Source: Citrobacter amalonaticus Y19
GTDB taxonomy: Bacteria > Pseudomonadota > Gammaproteobacteria > Enterobacterales > Enterobacteriaceae
DNA: 64,000 nucleotides
Assembly: GCF_000981805.1 (NCBI RefSeq)
Contig: NZ_CP011132.1
Coordinates: 5,022,001-5,086,000 of the forward strand
Direction: 5' to 3'
Part shown: piece by piece, positions 1-6,896 of the stretch
Layout of the letters: the number at the start of each line of letters is the position of its first letter
Position numbering within the stretch: the first letter of the stretch is position 1
Notes under the pieces: model-generated
The model's input: only the letters and a program-made list of their open reading frames with translations
The model's database searches: none
What the model was told of the DNA's origin: nothing
Position numbers and translations under genes: made by a program

Positions 1-884
1 ATTTCGACAAAATTGTTGCGTCACTGCTGCCGCTGCTTGAAAAGCTTACAACTGGTAAAACGGCCGCATTGCTGGCACCTGACTATACGGACCTGAACGA
101 TCCGAGACCGATCCTGGACTGGCATAACATTATAAAATCGCGCGGCGTGGTTTATATCGGCCTCGATGCACTATCCGACCCTGTTGTCGCAGCAGCAGTC
201 GGCAACAGCATGTTCGCTGATCTCGTTTCCGAAGGTGGACACATCTATAAATTCGGTCTCGGTGATGAGGATGGCAGAAAAAGTTCGAAAGTGGCGATAA
301 ATCTTCACTGTGACGAGTTTAACGAGTTAATGGGTGATGAGTTTATTCCTCTCATCAACAAAGGGGGTGGTGCGGGCTTCCAGGTGACTGCATATACGCA
401 GACTCTTTCGGACATCGAGGCCCGTATAGGCAGCAGTGCTAAAGCGAATCAGGTAGTGGGGAACTTCAACTCATTGATAATGCTCCGTGTGCGTGAAAAA
501 AACACTGCCATGCTCCTGACCGACCAATTACCGGAAGTTGACGTCTACCAGAAAACCCTTACATCGGGTGTCACTGACGTATCCCGGCCGGGAGAGGGTA
601 CTGATTTTAACAGTAACGTTCAGGACCAGGTCAGTCTGGTTAAAGTCCCGATGCTCAACCCTTCAGACGTTATCAACCTGCCGAAAGGGCAGGCATTTGC
701 CCTGCTTGAAGGAGGGCGCCTGTGGAAAATCAGGATGCCGTTGCCGGCTGATAACGACGATCCTTACATGCCCGCGAGCCTGAAGCAGCTGGCTGACAAC
801 ATGGAGCAGAATTACCGAACTGGAGAATCCTGGTGGACAGGCGGTGATGCGGCATATTCGGGGGGGCAAAATGTCTCAGCATGA
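1..884 (+). CDS. traD: TraD-type conjugative coupling protein, 3' part
   Basis: C-terminal part of an inner-membrane ATPase that links the relaxosome to the secretion channel; the start lies before the window and the frame is open from base 3. A Walker B-like segment (LHCDEFNELMGDEF) is followed by the RecA-like core end (GFQVTAYTQTLSDIEARIG, then a VVGNFNSLIMLRV strand) and an acidic, Pro-rich tail. Order and sequence match the TOL/PFGI-1 TraD family (TIGR03754 type) rather than F TraD. It overlaps the next gene by 14 bases, which suggests translational coupling. Fairly sure of family; the N-terminal membrane segments and Walker A are not visible. Confidence 0.85.
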   Translation, partial: FDKIVASLLPLLEKLTTGKTAALLAPDYTDLNDPRPILDWHNIIKSRGVVYIGLDALSDPVVAAAVGNSMFADLVSEGGHIYKFGLGDEDGRKSSKVAINLHCDEFNELMGDEFIPLINKGGGAGFQVTAYTQTLSDIEARIGSSAKANQVVGNFNSLIMLRVREKNTAMLLTDQLPEVDVYQKTLTSGVTDVSRPGEGTDFNSNVQDQVSLVKVPMLNPSDVINLPKGQAFALLEGGRLWKIRMPLPADNDDPYMPASLKQLADNMEQNYRTGESWWTGGDAAYSGGQNVSA

Positions 885-1632
885 CAGAGATACTGCCAAT
901 CGCAGTTCGCCATCCCGACAGAAACAATCCGGACCATTCGGCATGTTGCTCTGGGATTTGCCTGTCAGTTTAATTGGCATTCTGCTGGGGTCGCTTCTGG
1001 TTAGCCTGCTGATCGAATATGCCTGCATTGCCTTACTCTGGCCTGACGAAGGTGCTTCACACAGCTACCGGGTGATGGTTGCAGAAAGCCACTGGTTGTC
1101 GGAAGGGTACACGCGGAGTTTACTGATGGCAGCGCCGGTTGAGACGATTTCGCGGTGGGTACATACCGCCTGGAACTGGTTGTTTGTCGATAGCGGATTC
1201 AGCCATTGGCTTCAATCATTCAGGGAAACTGGTCAGAAGGGGACTGGAGTTATCCCAACGATTAACCGGTTCGGTGACTCACTAATCGGCTGGCTTGGGG
1301 AGTACCTGCAAGCTACGCTCTGGGTAACTCTGATTTTCTTCATCAGGGTGATGATCCTTTTCCTGAGTCTGCCTCTGTTCGGCCTGGTGATTATCACCGG
1401 CATAGTTGAAGGGCTGGTCCGTCGAGATTTGCGTCGTTATGGAGCTGGATATGAATCGAGCTTTGTCTACCATCACGCCAAACGTTTTATTAAACCCGCA
1501 CTTTACGGCCCCTGCATGTTGTATCTGGCCTGGCCGACTGCTGTCTGGCCAAATCTCCTGTTGCTGCCATCAGCATTATTACTTGGCGGTGTTCTGGCCA
1601 TCGTCACGGCGTCCTTTAAAAAATACCTATAG
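871..1632 (+). CDS. Conjugative element membrane protein, TIGR03747 family
   Basis: Integral membrane protein of 253 residues placed directly after traD, as in PFGI-1-type conjugation clusters. Hydrophobic segments are visible near residues 25-50, 150-180 and 205-245. I chose ATG 871 because a G-rich ribosome site (ggggggg) precedes it; an upstream ATG at 844 lies deeper in traD. Role in the channel is unknown; the family always accompanies TraD, so a function in coupling or mating-pair assembly is inferred. It is the last gene before an intrinsic terminator. Confidence 0.8.
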   Translation: MSQHDRDTANRSSPSRQKQSGPFGMLLWDLPVSLIGILLGSLLVSLLIEYACIALLWPDEGASHSYRVMVAESHWLSEGYTRSLLMAAPVETISRWVHTAWNWLFVDSGFSHWLQSFRETGQKGTGVIPTINRFGDSLIGWLGEYLQATLWVTLIFFIRVMILFLSLPLFGLVIITGIVEGLVRRDLRRYGAGYESSFVYHHAKRFIKPALYGPCMLYLAWPTAVWPNLLLLPSALLLGGVLAIVTASFKKYL

Positions 1633-1664
1633 CCCAGGAAGTAGCTGTTTCGGGAATTCCCCGG

Positions 1665-1694
1665 AGCCCGCTTGATGTCGCGGGCTTTTTTTTT
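1665..1694 (+). terminator. Intrinsic terminator after traD operon segment
   Basis: Perfect 7-bp stem AGCCCGC / GCGGGCT with an 8-base loop and a run of T from 1687. It separates the traD-TIGR03747 pair from the pilus/channel operon. The rest of the 1633-1824 gap holds no gene that I can support. Confidence 0.85.
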
Positions 1695-1824
1695 GAAGGT
1701 TCATCTGTATTAACTGGCTCACTTTGTGGCATTTAATTTTCTGACCTTCATAAATATTTTCCTGCTGCCAGCATGTCCTGTTTGCGTCAATCTCCCGACG
1801 ACAAGTTATTAGGGAGAGTCGCAA

Positions 1825-2142
1825 ATGCGTCACACCACAATCATCCTGGCAATGTTATTGCCCGTTCTGCCGGTGCTGACCTGCCAGGCGTCAGAAAAAG
1901 ATGAGCTGGCACTCGTGATGCGCCAGCTGGATCAGGTTCAGGCTGGCCTTGATCGCGCCCGCGTCGTAGCCAATCAGAATCAGGACGCTCGCTTTTATTT
2001 CGACTATCAGCAGGCAACCCGTGACATCTCAACGATGAGGCAGGGCATATCCACTTATCTCGAGCCGTCGCGCGCGCAGCCAACAGCACCCTCCACTTTA
2101 GTCACCGGGCAGTACCGTGCTGAGGAGCCCTCATGGCGATGA
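1825..2142 (+). CDS. RAQPRD family conjugative protein
   Basis: Small exported protein of 105 residues with a signal peptide (hydrophobic residues 5-18, cleavage likely near CQA-SE) and a helical mature part. It carries RAQP near residue 85, the signature region of the RAQPRD family (TIGR01690), but continues TAPS instead of RD, so the naming motif is degenerate here. A good ribosome site (agggagag) precedes the ATG. First gene after the terminator and thus probably first of the transfer operon; its end overlaps the next start by 10 bases. Confidence 0.8.
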   Translation: MRHTTIILAMLLPVLPVLTCQASEKDELALVMRQLDQVQAGLDRARVVANQNQDARFYFDYQQATRDISTMRQGISTYLEPSRAQPTAPSTLVTGQYRAEEPSWR

Positions 2143-2378
2143 ATGGCTCTCAGCTAAATGGATGGAGTGCGGGCACCGGAAGCAGCCTCACGCCCGGGCA
2201 ACTGAACCTCTTGATCCTCGGTACGCTCGCCATCGTCGTTCTCCTTTTCAGCGCATGGGCACTGGTGCAGGCCTACCGTGGCCTGGTCAGTAAATCAGTG
2301 ACGTTCAGGCAGTTCAATGAGCTGCTAATTCGACTGATTGTGCTTTATCTGCTGACCCTGTTTCTGTTTTTCCACTGA
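2133..2378 (+). CDS. DUF3262 / TIGR03758 conjugative membrane protein
   Basis: 81-residue protein with two hydrophobic segments (about residues 25-48 and 62-80). Size, topology and position between RAQPRD and the TIGR03745 pilin-like gene match the TIGR03758 family of integrating-element conjugation systems. It may be a pilin-like or channel subunit; no catalytic motif is visible. The start overlaps the preceding gene. Confidence 0.8.
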   Translation: MAMNGSQLNGWSAGTGSSLTPGQLNLLILGTLAIVVLLFSAWALVQAYRGLVSKSVTFRQFNELLIRLIVLYLLTLFLFFH

Positions 2379-2390
2379 AAGGATGACTCA

Positions 2391-2756
2391 ATGAAATTCA
2401 CTTTCTTCAGGCATTTTCGTTCTGCCTATTCCCGTGCGGGATATTTGTTGCTTACCGGTCTCTTAACTGCAAGTCAGGCTATGGCAGACTTGCCAGCTGT
2501 TGAACAGCCAACATCTGGAGGCGGTGGCGGAACCTACAACACCGTTATGGGCTACATCAAAATGGGGGCACTTGCGATAGGGCTTCTCGTATGTGTCGGT
2601 GCTTTTTTTGCCGTAGCGCATGCCGTGATTACCGCATTTCACGATATCCGTCGTGGTAAGGGGGAATGGACTCAGTTCCTGGTCTATCTGGTTGTCGGCA
2701 TCATCCTCATCCTTTTGGTTATTTACCTCGCAACTAAAGCTTCAGATATCCTGTAA
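2391..2756 (+). CDS. DUF2976 / TIGR03745 pilin-like protein
   Basis: 121 residues with a long signal peptide (residues 13-33, ending ASQAMA-D), a Gly-rich patch (SGGGGGTYN) and two transmembrane segments separated by a short polar stretch (HDIRRGKGEW). This layout is that of VirB2/TraA-like pilins, and the family sits at this position in PFGI-1-like systems. Function as the mating pilus subunit is inferred from topology and context. The gap to the next gene is 9 bases with a ribosome site (aaggagc). Confidence 0.8.
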   Translation: MKFTFFRHFRSAYSRAGYLLLTGLLTASQAMADLPAVEQPTSGGGGGTYNTVMGYIKMGALAIGLLVCVGAFFAVAHAVITAFHDIRRGKGEWTQFLVYLVVGIILILLVIYLATKASDIL

Positions 2757-2765
2757 GGAGCCCAT

Positions 2766-3146
2766 ATGGCCGTCATTGATTTCCTCCCTGACAGACTGAA
2801 CAACCCCCCCGTGGTCTGGAAAGGGTTCACATCCGGGGAGTTTGTGCTGGCGGCCGTCATCGGTGTTATTGCCGGTATCCCTCTGGCAATACCGTTAGCT
2901 CTGGTTCCTTTTGTCGGATGGCTGGCTTTTCCGACGTGCATGCTGCTGATGCCTCTGTTGGTCATTTTTTTTGGCGGCAACTGGATTGCCAGCTACAAGC
3001 GCGGTAAGCCAGAAAATTATATCTGGCAACGTCTGGAGGAATTGCGCTGCCGTGCACGTATGTCCCGAACCATGATTCTGGATAGCAGGGCGTGGGAACT
3101 TAAACGAACGAAACCTGTTCCGTTGATGCGCGGAGGGAAAGTATGA
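2766..3146 (+). CDS. DUF3487 / TIGR03750 VirB3/TraL-like protein
   Basis: 126-residue inner-membrane protein with two adjacent hydrophobic segments around residues 27-47 and 50-72, then a basic cytoplasmic tail (GKPENYIWQRLEELRC). The PENY...LEE pattern resembles TraL/VirB3 proteins, which pair with the secretion ATPase. Position before the VirB8-like gene supports this. Its end overlaps the next start (ATGA). Confidence 0.8.
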   Translation: MAVIDFLPDRLNNPPVVWKGFTSGEFVLAAVIGVIAGIPLAIPLALVPFVGWLAFPTCMLLMPLLVIFFGGNWIASYKRGKPENYIWQRLEELRCRARMSRTMILDSRAWELKRTKPVPLMRGGKV

Positions 3147-3802
3147 GTCGTTTTCGTAACGGTATAACCGCCCGCGATAATCATATTATTTCGCTACGTA
3201 TCGCTTGTGTTTTGCTGGCTTTGGGACTGTTCGTCACCAGTCTGGGATGGATGCGAGCACCCTCGGAGCTGACAATTCACAACCCACCTGACCTGCGTTC
3301 CGGCAGTACCCGAAAATGGTGGGAGGTCCCGCCATCTACGGTTTACAGTTTTGCTTTTTACATTTTTCAGCAACTGAATTCCTGGCCGAAAAATGGGGAA
3401 GCTGACTACACAGCCAAAATTGCCCAAATGAGCCCGTATTTGACGCCGTCCTGTCAGGATTTTCTCAATAAGGACGCCGAGATGCGCAAGAATAATGACG
3501 AGCTGCGCGATCGTGTACGCGTGGTATACGAAATCCCCCGTCGTGGTTACAGTAACCGCAGCGTGACCATCATTGATGAAGATCATTGGGTGGTACGGCT
3601 GGACCTGGTAGCTGACGAATATTTCCATACCGAACCCGTTAAGCGTGCCCTGGCGCGTTATCCAATGAAAGTGGTTCGCTGGGAAGGTGACCCAGAGCGA
3701 AATCCGTTTGGACTGGCACTGGATTGCTATGACAGCGCGCCACAAAGACTTGAGGCGATCTCCTTGCCTGAGCCAGAACAAAAGTCGGGAGCATTCAATT
3801 GA
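3143..3802 (+). CDS. DUF2895 / TIGR03746 VirB8/TraE-like protein
   Basis: 219 residues: a short cytoplasmic N-terminus, one transmembrane segment (about 17-38), then a periplasmic domain with alternating helices and strands (VVRLDLVADEYFHTEPVKR) as in the NTF2-like fold of VirB8/TraE. It would be a bitopic assembly factor of the inner-membrane complex. Start overlaps the previous stop by 4 bases, and its own stop overlaps the next start by 4, typical of this tightly coupled operon. Confidence 0.8.
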   Translation: MSRFRNGITARDNHIISLRIACVLLALGLFVTSLGWMRAPSELTIHNPPDLRSGSTRKWWEVPPSTVYSFAFYIFQQLNSWPKNGEADYTAKIAQMSPYLTPSCQDFLNKDAEMRKNNDELRDRVRVVYEIPRRGYSNRSVTIIDEDHWVVRLDLVADEYFHTEPVKRALARYPMKVVRWEGDPERNPFGLALDCYDSAPQRLEAISLPEPEQKSGAFN

Positions 3803-4698
3803 AAAAATTCTCAGTGATCCTGCTGACCCTGGTACTGGTCTCAGCCGGAGCTCGTGCTGTTGAGCTTATGAAATGGGAACGGATACCTTTGCAGATTCCC
3901 CTGACTGTAGGGCAGGAGCGAATCGTTTTTGTAAACAAAAACGTGCGAGTGGGGTTTCCGCCCACACTCAACGACAAGCTGCGTATTCAAAGCTCCGGAG
4001 GTGTAGTTTATCTCGATGCGAAAGAAGCCTTTCCGGTGACGAGACTGGAACTTCAGAACAAGGAAAACGGGGAAATACTTCTACTTGATGTTTCTGCTGC
4101 CCCCGGTAAAACCACGCGGGAACCTGTCAAAATTGTCTACGACGGAGAAGTGGCTACCGCTTCGGCGACCGATAAACAGACGGTCAGCAGTGATGGGGAC
4201 AGTGCCGGCCGTCAGTCGTCGGCAGAGGCAAATGCAGAAAGCCGGAGGCCCGCAAAACTCAATGCGCCGCTGCCCGTTGTCCTGACTCGTTATGCCGCAC
4301 AGAACATGTATGGACCGTTGAGAACGGTAGAGCCCGTACCGGGAGTAAGTCAGGTTTCACTGAAGCTTCCTCCCCGGATCACCACACTTATGCCCTCTGA
4401 GTCCGTCAGCGTCACGCCGATGGCTGCCTGGAGTCTGCAGGGCAGCAGTGTAATTGCGCTGCAGGTGCGTAACCGATCAGCAGTAAAGGTCATCCTCGAT
4501 CCTCGTTCGCTGCAAGGTCAGTTTACTACTGCGACTTTCCAGCACCGTTGGCTGGGGCGTGCCGGTACACCGGAAGACACGACAGTTCTATATCTGGTTA
4601 CTACAGGACGTCCCGAAAGTGCCTTTATTGCTGAACAGCGTTTACCCGAATCTGAAGGAAAGGAGAGTAAGCGGAGTAACCGAGGAGCACATAAATGA
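3799..4698 (+). CDS. DUF3438 / TIGR03749 VirB9/TraK-like protein
   Basis: 299-residue exported protein with a signal peptide (residues 3-20, ending ARA-V) and beta-rich periplasmic segments (LQIPLTVGQERIVFVNKNVRVGF cut here at residues 32-54). Together with the following VirB10-like and lipoprotein genes it should form the outer-membrane core complex. The middle (about 125-155) is a low-complexity Ser/Ala/Glu linker. Family assignment rests on sequence style and gene order. Confidence 0.8.
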   Translation: MKKFSVILLTLVLVSAGARAVELMKWERIPLQIPLTVGQERIVFVNKNVRVGFPPTLNDKLRIQSSGGVVYLDAKEAFPVTRLELQNKENGEILLLDVSAAPGKTTREPVKIVYDGEVATASATDKQTVSSDGDSAGRQSSAEANAESRRPAKLNAPLPVVLTRYAAQNMYGPLRTVEPVPGVSQVSLKLPPRITTLMPSESVSVTPMAAWSLQGSSVIALQVRNRSAVKVILDPRSLQGQFTTATFQHRWLGRAGTPEDTTVLYLVTTGRPESAFIAEQRLPESEGKESKRSNRGAHK

Positions 4699-6221
4699 AA
4701 AAGCCTGCTTCAAACCTGCTTGTGAAAATTGCTGTTCCCGTCGTAGTGGTGGGCGCCATCATGATTGGGGTTAAATCCTGTACAGATAAAAACGATAAAA
4801 ATGAAGCAGGCCAGAAAACCTCTAATGTCGCCCTGAAGGACCTTACACCAGAAGATCTCAAAGCGCTGGGTGTGGAAGGTGACACCGCGCAGGATACTTT
4901 GCGTACCCTGGTTGGTAGTTACCGTAAGGTTCAGGGGCGCCTTGACAGCCTTGAAAGCGATAATAAAACGCTTGCTGATGAAAATAAGGAGCTGAAAAAA
5001 AATAGCACCAATGTTGATCAGCAAATCAGCCAGGCTGTGGGGCAAGTTCGTTCCGAAGAGGCTCAAAAACGTGCACAACTGAGTTCTCAGGTTACTGATC
5101 TGAGTTCGCAGGTGAACCAACTTCTTGACCAACTCAAAAATGGCTCCTCCGGCTTAACGGCAGGAAATAAAGGTAACGTTGCAGGCAGCGATATTCCAGT
5201 GGGACTGGGTTATGACAATGGACTGACCGGAGGCACGGGAAATCTATCTCAAACAGATGGCAACGGGTTGCAATGGGTTGAGCCGAAAGATGGTATTGCC
5301 ACGGATGCGAATGGTCGACCTGTCTCAGATAAAAACAGTAATAACGCGACTGGTTTTTCTTTTGCCACCTCCTTTGGCGCTGCAGGTGATGCAGCCAGGC
5401 AGGCAACGTCAGCAGTAAGTACAACGGTCCAGAACAACATTCCCGGATCTGAAAAAAATGCTGCCCCTGTTTATACCCTTCCGGAAAACTCCACGCTTGT
5501 GGGTAGTCGGGCCATGACCGCGCTGTTGGGACGTATTCCCATTGATGGCAAGGTGACTGACCCTTACCCGTTCAAAGTGATGATCGGAAAAGACAACCTG
5601 ACGGCAAATGGCATTGAATTGCCTGATGTACAGGGGGCGATCGTTTCGGGAACCGCTACGGGGGACTGGACGCTTTCCTGCGTACGCGGCGCCATAACAA
5701 GCATCACTTTTGTTTTTACTGATGGCACCGTTCGTACGCTTCCTTCACTTGAGGGGCAAGGCAGTAATGGTGGTAATCAGAACAGCCAGGGTGGGAATAA
5801 CAGCAGTATTGGCTGGTTATCAGATGACAATGGCATTCCATGCATTTCAGGTACCCGAAAATCAAACGCTTCTACTTATCTGCCAACCATTGCCGCACTT
5901 GCAGCTGCCAGCGCAGCTGGGGACGCCGTGGCTGAAAACCAGAATACCAGCCAGACCAATGGCTATGGTGGTGTGACGTCTACGCTGACGGGGGATGCCG
6001 GTCAGGCCGTGTTGGGTAAGGCGTTATCCGGCGGTATGCGTGAGACCGTTGACTGGGTTAAAGCGCGATATGGTCAGACTTTTGACGCGATCTATGTACC
6101 GCCTGGACAGAAAGTGGCTTTACATATCACTCGTCAGTTGGCGATTGATTATGAAGAAAAAGGCCGCAAGGTGAAATATGACGATTTCAGCCTCGCTGGT
6201 AGCAGCACGGGCATGGACTGA
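4695..6221 (+). CDS. TIGR03752 VirB10/TraB-like scaffold protein
   Basis: 508 residues. N-terminal transmembrane anchor (about 8-26, VVVVGAIMIGVKSC), then a coiled coil (about 75-150, with KVQGRLDSLESDNKTLADEN cut to 20), a Gly/Asn/Ser-rich linker, and a C-terminal domain (from about 255) with PVYTLPENSTLVGSRAMTAL, typical of VirB10/TraB proteins spanning inner and outer membrane. The C-terminal motif AIYVPPGQKVALHI supports the same family. Overlaps both neighbours, in operon with them. Confidence 0.83.
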   Translation: MKKPASNLLVKIAVPVVVVGAIMIGVKSCTDKNDKNEAGQKTSNVALKDLTPEDLKALGVEGDTAQDTLRTLVGSYRKVQGRLDSLESDNKTLADENKELKKNSTNVDQQISQAVGQVRSEEAQKRAQLSSQVTDLSSQVNQLLDQLKNGSSGLTAGNKGNVAGSDIPVGLGYDNGLTGGTGNLSQTDGNGLQWVEPKDGIATDANGRPVSDKNSNNATGFSFATSFGAAGDAARQATSAVSTTVQNNIPGSEKNAAPVYTLPENSTLVGSRAMTALLGRIPIDGKVTDPYPFKVMIGKDNLTANGIELPDVQGAIVSGTATGDWTLSCVRGAITSITFVFTDGTVRTLPSLEGQGSNGGNQNSQGGNNSSIGWLSDDNGIPCISGTRKSNASTYLPTIAALAAASAAGDAVAENQNTSQTNGYGGVTSTLTGDAGQAVLGKALSGGMRETVDWVKARYGQTFDAIYVPPGQKVALHITRQLAIDYEEKGRKVKYDDFSLAGSSTGMD

Positions 6222-6232
6222 TGGGGATAAAG

Positions 6233-6496
6233 ATGCAGAACAATAAAAACCTCGAGTATCGGGTGGACTATACGCCACTGGGTGGCCGTCTCTTTGCCGG
6301 TTTTGTCAGGTGTGATAATGGCAAATGGGAAGGTAGCAGGCATGAAGTCACCGAACAGGCCCTGCTCGCTGTCGGAAAGAAGCTTCTGAGCGAGGGAAAT
6401 GGAATGCAGATGCAGCTGCCTGATGGACGAGTGATTCGTCTGTCAGCTGTCATCAGTGATTCGGATGAAGCGGAGGTGCATGTTGCTCAGTTTTAA
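6233..6496 (+). CDS. Small hypothetical protein in transfer operon
   Basis: 87 residues from ATG 6233, or 91 from ATG 6221. I prefer 6233 because gggg lies 6 bases upstream and the 6221 ATG overlaps the previous stop without a clear ribosome site. Composition is soluble and slightly basic, with one internal Cys at about residue 25 and an acidic C-terminus. It overlaps the next lipoprotein gene by 17 bases. I do not recognise the family. Confidence 0.6.
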   Translation: MQNNKNLEYRVDYTPLGGRLFAGFVRCDNGKWEGSRHEVTEQALLAVGKKLLSEGNGMQMQLPDGRVIRLSAVISDSDEAEVHVAQF

Positions 6497-6896
6497 TCAT
6501 CTGGCCACCGTTATGTTGGTCGTTGTATCGCTTGCCCTCTCGGGTTGCAGTACGTCAAAAGAGGAAATGTTGCCGCCTGGCGACAGCACCATGCTTGAAT
6601 TATGGAACGATGGTGCATCGTCAACTCATGCTACCAACGAGAGCAGAACAACACTTCGCCGGCCAGTTACAGACAGCGAACGTGAGATCAGTCAGCAGGT
6701 CAGTAACAGCTACAGCCGCACCCAGGAAAATGAAATTCAGCAGACGTTTCCGCGTCTGCCAAATCCTGACATGGTCATGTATGTTTTTCCGCATCTGGCT
6801 GGCGGGAACACGCCGGTTCCAGGCTACAGCACCGTCTTTCCTTTCTACAGCCAGGTACAGTATGCGTTGCCTGGTGAGCGAACGGAGGATCTCTGA
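6480..6896 (+). CDS. TIGR03751 conjugative lipoprotein (VirB7/TraV-like)
   Basis: 138 residues from ATG 6480, preceded by cggaggt. Lipoprotein signal with lipobox LALSGC (Cys at about residue 23), then a Ser/Thr-rich region and a conserved-looking C-terminus (LPNPDMVMYVFPHLAGG...VPGYSTVFPFY) as in TIGR03751 proteins. It should anchor the outer-membrane core ring. Its stop overlaps the ATPase start (atggct at 6896). Confidence 0.8.
   Translation: MLLSFNHLATVMLVVVSLALSGCSTSKEEMLPPGDSTMLELWNDGASSTHATNESRTTLRRPVTDSEREISQQVSNSYSRTQENEIQQTFPRLPNPDMVMYVFPHLAGGNTPVPGYSTVFPFYSQVQYALPGERTEDL

Noticed and set aside
3194..3781. 195-codon - strand frame opposite the VirB8-like gene
   Set aside because: Fully inside a recognised gene, no ribosome site.
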